In this document: one piece after another, positions 36,017 to 46,211 of the stretch | Layout of the letters: each line of letters begins with the position of its first letter | Position numbering within the stretch: the stretch's first letter is position 1 | DNA from: an uncultured bacterium | GTDB taxonomy: Bacteria; Bdellovibrionota_C; UBA2361; CALJRW01 | Assembly (NCBI GenBank): GCA_937976335.1 | Contig: CALJRW010000055.1 | Location: 1 to 58,782, forward strand | Length of the DNA stretch: 58,782 bases | Direction of reading: 5' to 3' | Position numbers and translations under genes: made by a program | The notes under the pieces: generated by a model | Databases searched by the model: none | Told to the model about the DNA's origin: nothing | The model's input: only the letters and a program-made list of their open reading frames with translations

Positions 36017-37213
36017 ATGTCTAAAGGTGAATTTAATAGAACAAAGCCACACGTTAACGTTGGTACAATTGGTCACGTAGATCATGGTAAAACTACTACT
36101 ACTGCGTGTATACTGAAGGTTCAGTCTGATAAAGGATTAGCTGAAGTAAAAGCTTATTCAGATATTGCTAAGGGTGGAACTGTTCGTGATGCTACAAAAA
36201 CTGTAACTATTGCTAGTGCTCACGTTGAGTATGAAACAGAAAACAGACATTACGCACACGTTGATTGTCCAGGACACGCCGATTATGTGAAAAACATGAT
36301 TACTGGTGCTGCACAAATGGATGGAGCAATTCTTGTTGTTAGTGCTGCTGATGGACCTATGCCTCAAACTAGAGAGCATATTCTTCTTGCAAGACAGGTG
36401 AACGTTCCTAAGATTGTTGTATTTCTTAATAAAGTAGACACGGTGGACGATCCAGAACTTCTTGACCTTGTTGAAATGGAAGTAATCGATCTTCTTAATG
36501 AGTATGATTATCCTGGTGACACTACGCCGATTATTAGAGGTAGTGCACTTAAGGCTCTTAATGGAGAAGATAGTGAAATTGGAACTCAGTCAATTGATAA
36601 GCTTATGGCTGCGATTGATGAGTACATACCAGTTCCTGAGCGTGATGTTGATAAGCCTCTTCTTATGCCAGTTGAGGATGTTTTCTCTATTGAAGGTAGA
36701 GGAACTGTTGCAACAGGTAGAATCGAAAGAGGTGTTGTTAACGCTGGAGAAGAAATTGAAATCGTTGGTTTAAAAGACACACAAAAAACTGTTTGTACTG
36801 GTGTTGAGATGTTTAGAAAAACTCTTACACGTGGAGAAGCGGGAGATAACGTTGGACTTCTATTAAGAGGACTAAAGCGTGAAGATGTAGAGCGAGGGCA
36901 GGTTATATCAGCTCCTGGAACTATTAAGCCGCACAAGAAATTTAAAGGAGAAGCTTATATTCTTAAAAAGGAAGAAGGTGGAAGACACAAACCTTTCTTT
37001 ACTGGATATAGACCTCAGTTTTACTTCAGAACAACTGACGTTACGGGAAGTGTAAAACTTCCGGATGGTGTTGAAATGGCAATGCCTGGAGATAATGTAA
37101 CTCTTGAAGTTGAACTTCACCAAAATATCGCTATGGAAAAACAGGTACGATTCGCAATTCGTGAAGGTGGTAAGACTGTTGGATCTGGCGTTGTAACAGA
37201 GATAGTAGAGTAA
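36017..37213 (+). CDS. tuf: Translation elongation factor Tu
   Basis: Delivers aminoacyl-tRNA to the ribosome. The 398 residues show GHVDHGKTT (19-27), [12 protein letters not shown] and NKVD for GTP binding, and the tRNA-contacting barrel domains. An AGGGAG site stands 6 nt before the ATG. rpsJ follows after only 4 bp, so the str and S10 operons are joined. It is the only tuf copy visible here. Confidence 0.99.
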   Translation: MSKGEFNRTKPHVNVGTIGHVDHGKTTTTACILKVQSDKGLAEVKAYSDIAKGGTVRDATKTVTIASAHVEYETENRHYAHVDCPGHADYVKNMITGAAQMDGAILVVSAADGPMPQTREHILLARQVNVPKIVVFLNKVDTVDDPELLDLVEMEVIDLLNEYDYPGDTTPIIRGSALKALNGEDSEIGTQSIDKLMAAIDEYIPVPERDVDKPLLMPVEDVFSIEGRGTVATGRIERGVVNAGEEIEIVGLKDTQKTVCTGVEMFRKTLTRGEAGDNVGLLLRGLKREDVERGQVISAPGTIKPHKKFKGEAYILKKEEGGRHKPFFTGYRPQFYFRTTDVTGSVKLPDGVEMAMPGDNVTLEVELHQNIAMEKQVRFAIREGGKTVGSGVVTEIVE

Positions 37214-37217
37214 TTTT

Positions 37218-37535
37218 ATGATAGGTGGGCAAAAAATAAGAGTTAGGTTGCAGGGTTTTGATTATAAGTCATTGACTTCTGCTGTGAACGAAATTGTACA
37301 AACAATTAGAAGAACAGGAGGGACTTTGGCTGGTCCAATCCCGCTACCTACTCGAAGAAAAAGATATACTGTTAATCGATCTACTTTTGTAAACAAAAAG
37401 TCTAGAGAGCAATTTCAGATTAAAGTTCACAAAAGATTAATATTTATAAAAGAGCCCACTCAACAAACTATTGATGAGTTGAGTAAGTTGGAACTTTCAA
37501 CGGGGATCGATGTAGCCATTAAAATTATGGCTTAA
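37218..37535 (+). CDS. rpsJ: 30S ribosomal protein S10 (NusE)
   Basis: Ribosomal protein and NusG/NusB partner in antitermination. The 105 residues contain [13 protein letters not shown] and the [14 protein letters not shown] loop. With tuf ending 4 bp earlier, no room remains for an L4-responsive S10 leader as in E. coli. The interaction with the unusual NusG of this genome could be of interest. Confidence 0.98.
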   Translation: MIGGQKIRVRLQGFDYKSLTSAVNEIVQTIRRTGGTLAGPIPLPTRRKRYTVNRSTFVNKKSREQFQIKVHKRLIFIKEPTQQTIDELSKLELSTGIDVAIKIMA

Positions 37536-37581
37536 GAGAGTTTTAGCATAAAGAATATGACTGAGTATAAGGAGCAAAATA

Positions 37582-38325
37582 GTGGCAACTAAAAGATTGT
37601 ATCCAGAGGGTTTGCTGGGGACCAAAGAAGGCATGACGCAGGTGTTTACCGAAGATGGTAAATGCATACCTGTGACTGTGATTAAATTGGGACCTTGTAC
37701 AATTTTGGAAGTTAAAAATCAGAGTACTCATGGGTATGACGCAGTTAAGTTGGGTTTTCAAGCAAAAGAAATTGCTAAAATGAATAAGCCCCAAGCTGGG
37801 AATTTTAAAAAATGGGGCAAAGGCGCTTTCCGTCATACGAAAGAGATGAGATGTCATGCTGAAAATCTTGGCTGGACTAGTCCAGGCAAGGAGTTAAGCG
37901 TTAGTGATGTGTTCTCAGAAGGCGATAAGGTTGATGTTTCTGGAACTACAATTGGGCGTGGTTTTGCGGGAGTGGTTAAAAAGTTTAGAGTAGCTGGTCA
38001 ACCTTCTACTCAAGGGACGCATGAAGCTAGAAGAAATATTGGTTCGATTGGTAACTGTGCTGATCCTGGGCGTGTTTTTAAGAATAGAAAGATGCCAGGT
38101 CAGTTTGGAAATGTTCGAGTTACAACTCAAAACTTAAAGGTTGTTTCTGTGAATGAAGAACTAAATGTGATTCTTGTAAAAGGAGCAGTTCCTGGAGCTA
38201 AGGGGTGTTTGGTTGAGGTAAGAAAATCTGTGAAGGGCTATGTTCTTCCTAAAAAGATAGATAAGCCGGTTGATCAAGGAAGTAATGAGCCAGTTAATGA
38301 GGAGAGGCAGGAACAAGCTGCTTAG
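37582..38325 (+). CDS. rplC: 50S ribosomal protein L3
   Basis: Early-assembly protein near the peptidyl-transferase centre. The 247-residue protein begins with GTG behind an AAGGAG site. It includes GLLGTKEGMTQVF and the RRNIGSIGNCADPGRVFKNRKMPGQ central extension. About 30 C-terminal residues (Glu/Gln/Asn-rich) exceed the usual length of 205-215. Confidence 0.98.
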   Translation: MATKRLYPEGLLGTKEGMTQVFTEDGKCIPVTVIKLGPCTILEVKNQSTHGYDAVKLGFQAKEIAKMNKPQAGNFKKWGKGAFRHTKEMRCHAENLGWTSPGKELSVSDVFSEGDKVDVSGTTIGRGFAGVVKKFRVAGQPSTQGTHEARRNIGSIGNCADPGRVFKNRKMPGQFGNVRVTTQNLKVVSVNEELNVILVKGAVPGAKGCLVEVRKSVKGYVLPKKIDKPVDQGSNEPVNEERQEQAA

Positions 38326-38332
38326 GTAAACT

Positions 38333-38983
38333 ATGGAAAAGATAACTGTAGATGTTTTTAGTGTTGCTGGGAAAAAGGTTGGATCGCTTGATCTCAATCC
38401 TGATATTTTTTCAGTAGAAGTTAAGCCACACCTTGTTAAAGAAGTTGTTCGTTGGCAAAGGGCAAAGAGAAGATCTGGTACCCATCAGGTTCTTAATAGA
38501 GCTCGAATTGGCGGAAGTGGTAAAAAGCCATTTGCGCAAAAAGGAACTGGAAATGCAAGGGCAGGTTCTAGGAGATCTCCCTTATGGCGTGGAGGTGCTG
38601 TAATTCATGGTCCTCAAAATAGAAGCTATGATTTTAAGCTGACTAAAAAACATAAGATAGGAGCTTTAACTTCTGTGCTTTCTGATAAGTTAAAAAATAA
38701 ATGCTTAATTGTTGTTGATAAGCTTGAATTAAAAGAAGGTAAAACAAAAGAGTTTAACAAAACTTTAGATGCATTGAAATTGAATTCAAAATCTGGAGTT
38801 TCTATCGTGCCAAGCGAAGCAAATGAAATGTTACAAAGAGCGATCGGAAATTTGAAAAAAGTAGATACTTATCAAGTTGCAGGCGTTAATGTGTACGATT
38901 TATTAAACAGAAAATTTATTGTTATAGAGCAGGGCGCAATTCAAGCTTTAGAAGCAAGGATTTTAAATCAGAGTAATAACTAA
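38333..38983 (+). CDS. rplD: 50S ribosomal protein L4
   Basis: Lines the exit tunnel with L22. In 216 residues it has the tunnel loop KKPFAQKGTGNARAGSRRSP and the WRGGAVIHGPQNRSYDFKL motif. It lies 7 bp after rplC and 9 bp before rplW. Confidence 0.98.
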   Translation: MEKITVDVFSVAGKKVGSLDLNPDIFSVEVKPHLVKEVVRWQRAKRRSGTHQVLNRARIGGSGKKPFAQKGTGNARAGSRRSPLWRGGAVIHGPQNRSYDFKLTKKHKIGALTSVLSDKLKNKCLIVVDKLELKEGKTKEFNKTLDALKLNSKSGVSIVPSEANEMLQRAIGNLKKVDTYQVAGVNVYDLLNRKFIVIEQGAIQALEARILNQSNN

Positions 38984-38992
38984 GGTATTAAG

Positions 38993-39307
38993 ATGGCTAA
39001 GAAGAAAGAAAAAGATTTTCCAAGACCAAGTAAACTAGATTACAGAACTATCATTTGTCCTGTACATACTGAAAAAGCAGCGAGCTCTGGAAATGTTGTT
39101 TTTAAAGTAGATAAGAAAGCTTCCAAGCCAAGAATTAAGAGTGCTATAGAGAGCATTTTTAAGGTTGAAGTGGATAAGGTTAGAACATGTAATTATGTTG
39201 GTAAAGTAAAGAGAGTAAATAGAGCAATTGGAAAAACTGCTGGCTATAAAAAAGCATACGTTAATTTAAAGCCAGGATACAGAATTGAAGTTGTGGAGGG
39301 ATTATAA
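38993..39307 (+). CDS. rplW: 50S ribosomal protein L23
   Basis: Exit-site protein that docks trigger factor and SRP. The 104 residues include [29 protein letters not shown] and the C-terminal [15 protein letters not shown]. About 15 Lys/Glu-rich residues precede the usual start of the family. It stands between rplD and rplB. Confidence 0.97.
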   Translation: MAKKKEKDFPRPSKLDYRTIICPVHTEKAASSGNVVFKVDKKASKPRIKSAIESIFKVEVDKVRTCNYVGKVKRVNRAIGKTAGYKKAYVNLKPGYRIEVVEGL

Positions 39308-39308
39308 G

Positions 39309-40145
39309 ATGCCGATTAGAAAGTTAAAGCCTACTACGCCAGCAAGACGTTATTTTTCAGTTTCTGATTTTTCAGAAATTACAAAAACTAAACCTGTTAA
39401 ATCTTTGATTGCAAAAAAATCAAGAACTGGTGGACGTAATAATACTGGAAGAATGACAAACATTAATAAGGGTGGTGGTCATAAGCAGCGTTATAGAATA
39501 ATTGATTTTAAGAGAAATAAGATTGATATTCCTGGGAAAATTGCAACTATTGAGTATGATCCAAATCGTACTGCAAGAATTGCTCTTGTGCATTATGCAG
39601 ATGGGGAAAAGAGATATATTATTGCACCTCTTGGTTTGAGAGTTGGTGCTCAAATTTTATCAAGTCCAAGCGCTGAAATTAAGCCTGGTAATTGTCTTCC
39701 ATTAAAGAATATTCCAGACGGATCGGCGATACATAATATCGAATTGAAACTTGGTAAAGGTGGACAGTTAGTAAGATCTGCTGGAACAAGTGCCCAGCTT
39801 GCAGGTAAAGAAGGTAAATACGCTTTAGTAAAAATGCCTTCTGGAGAAATGAGAAAGATATTGTCTGAGTGTTATGCAACTATCGGTAATGTTGGAAATT
39901 CTGATCATCAAAACTTAAGCATAGGAAAGGCTGGAAGGAGTAGATGGTTAGGTAAGCGTCCTCATACTAGAGGTGTTGCTAAGAATCCGGTTGATCATCC
40001 AATGGGTGGTGGTGAAGGTAAGTCTGCTGGTGGTAGACATCCGTGTTCACCAAACGGATTGCCGGCTAAAGGTCTTAAGACTAGAAAAAACAAACGTACT
40101 GATAAATTTATTGTTAGAAGTAGGTCTGCTAAAAAGAAAAGATAA
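39309..40145 (+). CDS. rplB: 50S ribosomal protein L2
   Basis: Binds domain IV of 23S rRNA and is needed for peptidyl transfer. From the preferred ATG at 39309 it has 278 residues beginning [14 protein letters not shown], the typical L2 start. An in-frame ATG at 39285 would overlap rplW and is rejected. The [15 protein letters not shown] N-terminal motif and [18 protein letters not shown] (with the conserved His) are present. Confidence 0.98.
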   Translation: MPIRKLKPTTPARRYFSVSDFSEITKTKPVKSLIAKKSRTGGRNNTGRMTNINKGGGHKQRYRIIDFKRNKIDIPGKIATIEYDPNRTARIALVHYADGEKRYIIAPLGLRVGAQILSSPSAEIKPGNCLPLKNIPDGSAIHNIELKLGKGGQLVRSAGTSAQLAGKEGKYALVKMPSGEMRKILSECYATIGNVGNSDHQNLSIGKAGRSRWLGKRPHTRGVAKNPVDHPMGGGEGKSAGGRHPCSPNGLPAKGLKTRKNKRTDKFIVRSRSAKKKR

Positions 40146-40165
40146 TTTAAAGGGAAAGAGTTAAT

Positions 40166-40432
40166 ATGCCACGTTCACTAAAAAAAGGTCCATTTGTTGA
40201 TAAGAGTTTAATGAAATGGGTTAAAAGAGTTCTAGAAGGAAAGCATAAAGGTGCTATTAAAACTTGGTCAAGAAGATCAACAATCACACCTGATATGATT
40301 GGACTTCAGTTTGCAGTTCATAATGGAAAAAAGTTTAATATGGTTATGGTAAGTGACAATATGGTTGGTCATAAGTTAGGTGAGTTTTCGCCAACTAGAA
40401 CTTATTATGGGCATGGTCGAGGTAAAAAATAG
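40166..40432 (+). CDS. rpsS: 30S ribosomal protein S19
   Basis: Head protein contacting the A-site finger region. The 88 residues start [15 protein letters not shown] and end with the [17 protein letters not shown] tail, standard for S19. It lies 20 bp after rplB and 8 bp before rplV. Confidence 0.99.
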   Translation: MPRSLKKGPFVDKSLMKWVKRVLEGKHKGAIKTWSRRSTITPDMIGLQFAVHNGKKFNMVMVSDNMVGHKLGEFSPTRTYYGHGRGKK

Positions 40433-40440
40433 GATTCTAA

Positions 40441-40797
40441 ATGAAAAAAGTTAATGATGAAATTGTATCTTCAGCTACCTTAGGTAAGGCTAGAATAACG
40501 CCACAAAAGGTTCGTCTTGTTTTGGATATGGTTAGAGGAAAGCAAGTTGATATGGCTCTTCAGGTGTTGAGAAATTCACCGAAGAAAGCTGCCAGAATGG
40601 TTGAAAAACTTCTTCGTTCTGCTATTGCAAATGCAGAAGAGCAAGCGCAAGTTGACTTAGATAATCTTTGGGTTTCTGAGGCTTGGGCTAATATGGCTAA
40701 GGCTAGTAGAGTTATGCTATATAGAGCTCGAGGAAAGGCAGATATTCTTAGAAAAAGAAATTCTTGTATAACAATTAAATTAGGGGAGCGAGCTTAA
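40441..40797 (+). CDS. rplV: 50S ribosomal protein L22
   Basis: Tunnel-lining protein opposite L4. In 118 residues it has TPQKVRLVLDMVRGK and the hairpin loop ending RARGKADILRKRNSCI. Spacing to rpsC is 3 bp, suggesting coupled translation. Confidence 0.98.
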   Translation: MKKVNDEIVSSATLGKARITPQKVRLVLDMVRGKQVDMALQVLRNSPKKAARMVEKLLRSAIANAEEQAQVDLDNLWVSEAWANMAKASRVMLYRARGKADILRKRNSCITIKLGERA

Positions 40798-40800
40798 GAT

Positions 40801-41463
40801 ATGGGTCAAAAAGTACATCCGTTTGGATTTAGAGTCGGAATAATTGAGTATTGGCGTTCGCGTTGGTTTTCACTTAAAGATGCTGCAAAGTATATTGGTG
40901 AAGATCTTGAGATTAGAAGGTACGTTAAGAGTAAGTTAAATAATGCTGCAATATCTAAAATAGAGATAGAGCGTGCAGCAGCAAGAGTTAAGATTAATAT
41001 ACATTCTGCTAAGCCTGGATTGGTTATTGGTAAGAAGGGAAAAGATATCGAAGAGCTTAGAACTAAGCTTAAGAGTTTGGTGAAAAGAGAGGTTGCTCTT
41101 AATATTATCGAGACTCGTAAAGCGGATATGGATGCTCAGCTAGTTGCTGAAAATGTGGCATTCGCTCTTGAAAGAAGAATTAACTATAGACGTGCTGCAA
41201 AAGATGCAGTTTCTAAGGCAATGAGAATTGGAGCTCAGGGAGTTAAGGTTCGTGTGGCTGGAAGATTAAACGGTGCAGATATTGCAAGAGCTGAGCAGTA
41301 TAAAGATGGTCGTATTCCACTTCATACAATAAGAGCGGAAGTAGACTATGGTGAGGCTAGAGCAAAAACTACATATGGAATTATTGGAATTAAAGCATGG
41401 GTATTTAAAGGGGAGAAATTCTCTGAAGGTGATGATATTCCAGTTGAGGCTATTAAACTTTAA
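40801..41463 (+). CDS. rpsC: 30S ribosomal protein S3
   Basis: mRNA-entry protein. The 220-residue protein starts MGQKVHPFGFRVGI, has a KH domain with the GKKG loop (HSAKPGLVIGKKGKD), and the C-terminal RIGAQGVKVRVAGRLNGADIAR segment. Length is typical. Confidence 0.99.
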   Translation: MGQKVHPFGFRVGIIEYWRSRWFSLKDAAKYIGEDLEIRRYVKSKLNNAAISKIEIERAAARVKINIHSAKPGLVIGKKGKDIEELRTKLKSLVKREVALNIIETRKADMDAQLVAENVAFALERRINYRRAAKDAVSKAMRIGAQGVKVRVAGRLNGADIARAEQYKDGRIPLHTIRAEVDYGEARAKTTYGIIGIKAWVFKGEKFSEGDDIPVEAIKL

Positions 41464-41473
41464 AGGATAAAAA

Positions 41474-41905
41474 ATGGATTCGCCAAGAAAGCCGAAATAT
41501 AGAAAGCAGCAAAAGAAAGTTAGACATCTCAAAGGAGTTGAGAATCGTGGGAATAAACTTGATTTTGGTGATATTGGATTAATGGCTATAGAAGGCGCTT
41601 GGATTACAAGTCGCCAACTTGAAGCTGGACGTGTTGCTTACACTAGGGCAACTAAAAGGGCGGGTAAGTATTGGACAAGGGTTTTTCCACAAAAACCACT
41701 TACTAAAAAACCTGCTGAAACTAGAATGGGTAAAGGTAAGGGGCCTACTGATAGTTGGGTTGCGGAAGTGAGAGCTGGAAGAATTATTTATGAAATAACA
41801 GGCGTTCCTTTAGACCAAGCTAGAAGAGGTTTAGAGTTGGCTGCCAGTAAAATGCCAGTAAAATGTAAGATTATTACAAGAAGTGACTATCTTCTTGCGA
41901 GTTAA
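41474..41905 (+). CDS. rplP: 50S ribosomal protein L16
   Basis: Sits near the A-site and organises tRNA acceptor binding. In 143 residues: [17 protein letters not shown] at the start, then [16 protein letters not shown], then [16 protein letters not shown]. It is slightly longer than the usual 137 or so. It lies between rpsC and rpmC. Confidence 0.98.
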   Translation: MDSPRKPKYRKQQKKVRHLKGVENRGNKLDFGDIGLMAIEGAWITSRQLEAGRVAYTRATKRAGKYWTRVFPQKPLTKKPAETRMGKGKGPTDSWVAEVRAGRIIYEITGVPLDQARRGLELAASKMPVKCKIITRSDYLLAS

Positions 41906-41916
41906 TAGGTGAAATT

Positions 41917-42126
41917 ATGAAAAATAGTGATTTTTTAGCAGAATTAAGAGGTTTAACATTGGAAAATCTTATTGAGAAAATTAGCTCTTTAAGGGAAGAA
42001 ATGTTAAAATTGCGCTTCCGTGCAGCAACGCAACCTTTGGATGTGCCAAGTGAGTTGAAGCGAGTAAGAAGGGAAATTGCACGGGCTGAAACTGTTATGA
42101 ATGAAAAGGTTGCAGCAAAAGCTTAA
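41917..42126 (+). CDS. rpmC: 50S ribosomal protein L29
   Basis: Small exit-site protein that contacts L23. The 69 residues form two helices with the signature LREEMLKLRFRAATQPLD. It starts at ATG, 11 bp after rplP. Confidence 0.96.
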   Translation: MKNSDFLAELRGLTLENLIEKISSLREEMLKLRFRAATQPLDVPSELKRVRREIARAETVMNEKVAAKA

Positions 42127-42144
42127 GTTTAGAACGGAAAAGAT

Positions 42145-42420
42145 ATGGAAGAAGCAAATAAAAAAATGAGAGCTAAGCCAAAAGAGCAAATTGGTAAGGT
42201 TGTAAGTACAAAGATGGACAAAACAGTTGTTGTGCAGAGTAGTAGAAAAATCAAACATAAGATTTATGGTAAGTATGTTTCTAAGACTAGTAAGTTTTAT
42301 GCGCATGATGAAAAAAATGTTTGTAAGGAAGGGGATGTTGTTAGAATTTTAGAAACTAGACCCCTTAGTAAAAATAAAAGATGGAGAGTGGGAGAAGTAA
42401 TTTCTTCTTCTGAGTTATAG
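42145..42420 (+). CDS. rpsQ: 30S ribosomal protein S17
   Basis: Primary 16S-binding OB-fold protein. The 91 residues include [14 protein letters not shown] and [20 protein letters not shown]. It lies 18 bp after rpmC and 10 bp before rplN. Confidence 0.97.
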   Translation: MEEANKKMRAKPKEQIGKVVSTKMDKTVVVQSSRKIKHKIYGKYVSKTSKFYAHDEKNVCKEGDVVRILETRPLSKNKRWRVGEVISSSEL

Positions 42421-42430
42421 GAAATTTAAG

Positions 42431-42799
42431 ATGATACACCCGGGAAGTTTTTTAGATGTTGCTGATAATTCTGGAGCTAGACGTGTTCGTTGCGTAAAGG
42501 TGCTTGGTGGTTCTAAGCGTCGATATGCAGGAGTTGGAGACATTATTGTTTGTGCTGTTCAAGACGCAGTTCCAAATTCAAAAGTTCCTAAGGGAACTGT
42601 TGTAAAGTGTGTGATTGTTAGAACTGCAAAAGAGATTAGAAGAGAAGATGGTTCTTATATAAAGTTTGATACTAATAGTGTTGTTTTGCTTGATAATAAT
42701 AAAGAGCCTAAAGGTACTAGAATTTTTGGTCCTGTAGCAAGAGAGCTTAGAGCAAATAGGTTTATGAAGATAGTTTCATTGGCACCAGAGGTATTGTAA
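42431..42799 (+). CDS. rplN: 50S ribosomal protein L14
   Basis: Forms part of intersubunit bridge B8 and binds L19. The 122 residues carry [19 protein letters not shown] and [13 protein letters not shown], with normal length. It lies upstream of rplX by 19 bp in the spc order. Confidence 0.99.
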   Translation: MIHPGSFLDVADNSGARRVRCVKVLGGSKRRYAGVGDIIVCAVQDAVPNSKVPKGTVVKCVIVRTAKEIRREDGSYIKFDTNSVVLLDNNKEPKGTRIFGPVARELRANRFMKIVSLAPEVL

Positions 42800-42818
42800 G
42801 GAAGGAGTTAAAAATATC

Positions 42819-43232
42819 ATGACATCAAAGAGAAAAGATAGGGCTAAAAAGTTTAAGGAAGTAAGAAAACTTGGTACTTTAATGCAGAAAACGGCACTAA
42901 AGACAGGCGATACCGTAATGATTATAGCAGGTGGGAATAAGCTTAAAAGAGAAAATAAAGGAAAGGTTGGTAAGATTAAAGCTTTTGCTGGCAAGAAAAA
43001 AGATAGAGCTATTATAGAAGGCTTGAATTATCATTCAAAACACAGAAAGCAGTTATCAACTGATAAGCCAGCTGGGAAAATACCAGTTGAGGGATCGATA
43101 CATATTTCAAATTTAATGTTGTATGTTGATAAGATTAAAAAACCAGTGAGGGTTAAGTTTAAATTTTTAGATGATGGCAAAAAGGTTCGAGGATATTTAG
43201 ATCCTGAATCTAAAAGCTTTGTACAGGTTTAG
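42819..43232 (+). CDS. rplX: 50S ribosomal protein L24
   Basis: Assembly initiator protein with a KOW motif ([20 protein letters not shown], about 29-48). The 137 residues exceed the usual 103-115 through a basic N-terminal extension of about 25 residues. The [12 protein letters not shown] segment is standard. Two bases separate it from rplE. Confidence 0.97.
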   Translation: MTSKRKDRAKKFKEVRKLGTLMQKTALKTGDTVMIIAGGNKLKRENKGKVGKIKAFAGKKKDRAIIEGLNYHSKHRKQLSTDKPAGKIPVEGSIHISNLMLYVDKIKKPVRVKFKFLDDGKKVRGYLDPESKSFVQV

Positions 43233-43234
43233 TT

Positions 43235-43816
43235 ATGGAAAGTAATACGTTAGGAACAGAAAAAAACAGAGTGTATACGAAGTATCTTAATGAGACTCAT
43301 AAGTCTTTGATGGAGCGTTTTGCATATAAAAACGTTATGCAGGTTCCTAAACTTCAAAAGATAGTTCTTAATTCAGGAGTTGGTGAGGCAATACAGAATT
43401 CTAAAGCAATTGATGATGTTGTTTATACAATGACACAGATCTCTGGACAAAAGCCTAAGGTTACTAAGGCGAAGAAATCAATAGCAGCATTTAAGCTCAG
43501 AGAGGGAATGCCAATTGGATGTATGGTTACTCTTAGAAATCATCGTATGTACGAATTTCTGGATAGATTAATTTCAGTTGCTCTTCCTAGGGTTGCTGAT
43601 TTTAGAGGGCTTCCTGATAAAAAAGGTTTTGATGGTCGTGGCAATTATACGTTTGGAATAAAGGAATCAATTGTTTTTCCAGAAGTTAATTTGGATAAGC
43701 TGCAAAGAATAAGAGGGTTGGACGTTACTTTTGTGACTTCTGCAATTACAAATGATGAAGGAAAAGCTTTGCTTGCTGGTTTAGGCTTGCCTTTTAGAAA
43801 AAAACAGGAAAATTAA
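43235..43816 (+). CDS. rplE: 50S ribosomal protein L5
   Basis: Binds 5S rRNA and the P-site tRNA elbow. In 193 residues it shows [41 protein letters not shown] [20 protein letters not shown] and a normal C-terminus. The N-terminus is about 12 residues longer than usual. rpsN begins 2 bp after its stop. Confidence 0.98.
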   Translation: MESNTLGTEKNRVYTKYLNETHKSLMERFAYKNVMQVPKLQKIVLNSGVGEAIQNSKAIDDVVYTMTQISGQKPKVTKAKKSIAAFKLREGMPIGCMVTLRNHRMYEFLDRLISVALPRVADFRGLPDKKGFDGRGNYTFGIKESIVFPEVNLDKLQRIRGLDVTFVTSAITNDEGKALLAGLGLPFRKKQEN

Positions 43817-43818
43817 TA

Positions 43819-44004
43819 ATGGCTAAAAAGTGTTTAGAAGAAAAGTGTAAGAAAAAACAAAAGTTTAAAGTACGAGAGTATACGCGATGCCAATGTTGTG
43901 GAAGAGCTAGATCTGTTTATAAAGAGTTTATGATTTGTAGAATATGCTTTAGGTCTATGGCTCATAGAGGCTTAATTCCTGGAGTAACAAAGGCTAGTTG
44001 GTAA
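43819..44004 (+). CDS. rpsN: 30S ribosomal protein S14, zinc-binding type
   Basis: Sixty-one residues with two CxxC zinc knuckles (CQCCGR and CRIC), as in the short zinc type S14 (rpsZ), and the ending [12 protein letters not shown]. This type is common in Gram-positives and several diderm phyla; most Gammaproteobacteria have the long zinc-free form. It lies between rplE and rpsH. Confidence 0.98.
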   Translation: MAKKCLEEKCKKKQKFKVREYTRCQCCGRARSVYKEFMICRICFRSMAHRGLIPGVTKASW

Positions 44005-44020
44005 AAGAAAGGTAGATATT

Positions 44021-44425
44021 ATGCATACAGATGGAATAGCAGATTTATTAACAAGAATTCGAAATGGGCAAATTGCAAAACACCCTAGTGCGAGAGTTCT
44101 TAAATCTAAAAGCAATGAAAGATTTCTTAAAGTACTCCAATCAGAAGGGTTTATTGGAGCAGTTGAGGAAGTTGATTCTAAAAAGAATCCTAACTTTAAG
44201 GAGTTTAAGGTTGGGCTTAAGTATTTTTCAAATGGCGCTCCAGTAATTAATACTTTAAAAAAAATCAGTACTCCGGGAAGAAAAGTTTACGTTGGAGTTT
44301 CTGATTTAAACCCAGTTCATAATAATTTAGGAATATCTTTGGTTTCTACATCAAAAGGCATTATGTCTGATAGAGAAGCTAGGAAAGCAAATATTGGAGG
44401 AGAGCTTTTGGCTCTTATAAGTTAA
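44021..44425 (+). CDS. rpsH: 30S ribosomal protein S8
   Basis: Central-domain assembly protein and repressor of the spc operon in E. coli. In 134 residues: DLLTRIRNGQIAKH, RKVYVGVSDL, and the C-terminal GIMSDREARKANIGGELL. Its stop overlaps the rplF ATG by one base. Confidence 0.98.
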   Translation: MHTDGIADLLTRIRNGQIAKHPSARVLKSKSNERFLKVLQSEGFIGAVEEVDSKKNPNFKEFKVGLKYFSNGAPVINTLKKISTPGRKVYVGVSDLNPVHNNLGISLVSTSKGIMSDREARKANIGGELLALIS

Positions 44426-44958
44426 TGAGTAGAGTAGGTAAAGTACCAGTAGAAATCCCATCAGGTGTGACAGTCAATGTAGCTGATGGAACAGTTTCTG
44501 TTCAAGGTCCTAAGGGGTCTTTAAATTACACATGGGCAATGGGAGTTGATGTTAAGGTAAGCGAGAATCAAGTTGTCGTAGAAAAAATATCTGACTTGCC
44601 TCAAGCACGTGCTAACTACGGAACAACTCGGGCAATCATTGCAAATATGGTTAAAGGTGTAACTGATGGTTGGACTAAAGCTCTTGAGATGAATGGAGTA
44701 GGTTTTGGTGCGCAAGTTAATGGAAACACTTTAGTTTTATCAACCGATTTTTCTCACAAAACTGAACTAGAAATACCAGCTGGTATTACATGCAAAGCCC
44801 AAAAAACTAATATTAATATTGAAGGTTGTGATAAAGAAGTTGTTGGTGGGTTTGCTTCAAAAATAATTGGAACATGGCCAACTGAGCCTTACCTTGGTAA
44901 AGGGATTAAGGAAGCAGGGGCTTATGTTAGAAGAAAAGCTGGTAAGACAGGTAAATAA
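44425..44958 (+). CDS. rplF: 50S ribosomal protein L6
   Basis: Contacts the sarcin-ricin loop region where GTPase factors bind. The 177-residue two-domain protein has SRVGKVPVEIPSGV at its start and PYLGKGIKEAGAYVRRKAGKTG at its end. Translation is probably coupled to rpsH through the ATGA-type overlap. Confidence 0.98.
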   Translation: MSRVGKVPVEIPSGVTVNVADGTVSVQGPKGSLNYTWAMGVDVKVSENQVVVEKISDLPQARANYGTTRAIIANMVKGVTDGWTKALEMNGVGFGAQVNGNTLVLSTDFSHKTELEIPAGITCKAQKTNINIEGCDKEVVGGFASKIIGTWPTEPYLGKGIKEAGAYVRRKAGKTGK

Positions 44959-44973
44959 CAAAAGGTATTAATT

Positions 44974-45378
44974 ATGAGTGTTAAGAGAGTACGTAGAACT
45001 GCAATACAAAGAAAAAAATTAAGACTTAGAAAGAAGTTAATAGGGACTGATGTAAGGCCTAGAGTCAGCATTCATAGATCCTCTATTCATACTTCAGCTC
45101 AAGCTATTACTGACAGCAAAGCGGCTACGATTGCTCAGTGCTCAACAAGAGACAAAGATGTTAAGTCTGAAATTGCTTCAGTTAGTAAAGATGGAATACA
45201 CAGTACAACAACAAGCACTAAGGGAGTACTTGCTGCAAAAGCTGTTGGAATTAAATTGGCTGTTAAACTAAAAGAAAAAGGCGTTGAAACAGTGATTTTT
45301 GATAGAAACGGTTTGAGATATCATGGCAGAGTTAAGGCTGTTGCGGATGGTTTGAGAGAAGGTGGAATAAATTTATAG
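44974..45378 (+). CDS. rplR: 50S ribosomal protein L18
   Basis: Binds 5S rRNA with L5. The 134 residues are slightly long (117-122 is usual). It contains RPRVSIHRSSIHTSAQ and ends with RNGLRYHGRVKAVADGLREGG, the diagnostic segment. Confidence 0.97.
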   Translation: MSVKRVRRTAIQRKKLRLRKKLIGTDVRPRVSIHRSSIHTSAQAITDSKAATIAQCSTRDKDVKSEIASVSKDGIHSTTTSTKGVLAAKAVGIKLAVKLKEKGVETVIFDRNGLRYHGRVKAVADGLREGGINL

Positions 45379-45396
45379 TTTTAGGAATTTTTAATA

Positions 45397-45936
45397 ATGA
45401 CAACACTAAAAGACAAAATGCATAAGTTGATAGTCCCTGCTAAAGATTGCGGAGAGTTGACTGAAAAAACAATTTTTATTGGAAGAAATGCTAAGGTAGT
45501 AAAGGGTGGTAGAAGATTTGGTTTTCGTGCAATTGTGATAGTTGGTGACGGTATGGGCCATGTTGGATATGGTTCTGGGAAAGCTTCAGAAGTTCCTGAT
45601 GCAATTAGAAAAGCATCTGAGGCTGCAAAGAAAGCAATTATAAAAGTGCCGATGAGAGGATCGACAATTCCTCATGATTTTGTATCTATATTTGGGCCAA
45701 CGACGATTGTCTTAAAGCCTGCAAAGCCAGGTGCTGGAGTAGTTGCAGGGTCTGTAGTTAGAGCAGTTTGTGAGATTGCTGGAATTGAAGATATTTCAAC
45801 AAAATGTATAGGTTCTAATAATGCTAATAATATTCTTCGTTCATTGTTTAATGGGATTCTTTCTTTAAAGGATCCGGAGGAAATAAGTGGCATGAGAGGG
45901 ATGAGTATTGAGCAAATGGAGTATGCTCCATACTAA
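45397..45936 (+). CDS. rpsE: 30S ribosomal protein S5
   Basis: Fidelity protein of the mRNA channel. In 179 residues: a double-stranded RNA-binding-like domain (GRRFGFRAIVIVGDG, GYGSGKASEVPDAIRKA) and the C-terminal GSNNANNILRSLFNGI. Spectinomycin-loop residues precede GRRFGF. Normal length. Confidence 0.98.
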   Translation: MTTLKDKMHKLIVPAKDCGELTEKTIFIGRNAKVVKGGRRFGFRAIVIVGDGMGHVGYGSGKASEVPDAIRKASEAAKKAIIKVPMRGSTIPHDFVSIFGPTTIVLKPAKPGAGVVAGSVVRAVCEIAGIEDISTKCIGSNNANNILRSLFNGILSLKDPEEISGMRGMSIEQMEYAPY

Positions 45937-45976
45937 TTTGAGGTTTGAATAGAGAATTTAAGTAGAGAAAAAAGTT

Positions 45977-46183
45977 ATGTCAGTAGAAGCAAGTGAGATT
46001 ATTGGAAAAAAAGTTTTAGTAACCCAAACTAGAAGTCTTAGTGGTAGGAATAAGAGAGTTCGCGCAACTATGAGTTCCCTTGGGCTTGGTAAAATTAGTA
46101 GTAAAAAAGAACACGTTTTAACTGAATCTACACATGGCATGCTTGTAAAAGTAAGACATTTAGTGAAGGTTGAAGCTCTATAA
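45977..46183 (+). CDS. rpmD: 50S ribosomal protein L30
   Basis: Small 23S-binding protein with a single L30 domain. In 68 residues: VTQTRSLSGRNKRVRATMSSLGLGK, shown here as TRSLSGRNKRVR, then SLGLGKI and LVKVRHLV. It lies between rpsE and rplO, as expected. L30 is absent from some phyla, so its presence is mildly informative. Confidence 0.95.
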   Translation: MSVEASEIIGKKVLVTQTRSLSGRNKRVRATMSSLGLGKISSKKEHVLTESTHGMLVKVRHLVKVEAL

Positions 46184-46211
46184 AAAAACACTGTAAATTT
46201 GGTATCTAATT

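Noticed and set aside
39285..39308. Earlier in-frame ATG for rplB
   Set aside because: It overlaps the end of rplW and adds eight residues not found in L2; MPIRKLKPT at 39309 is the usual start.
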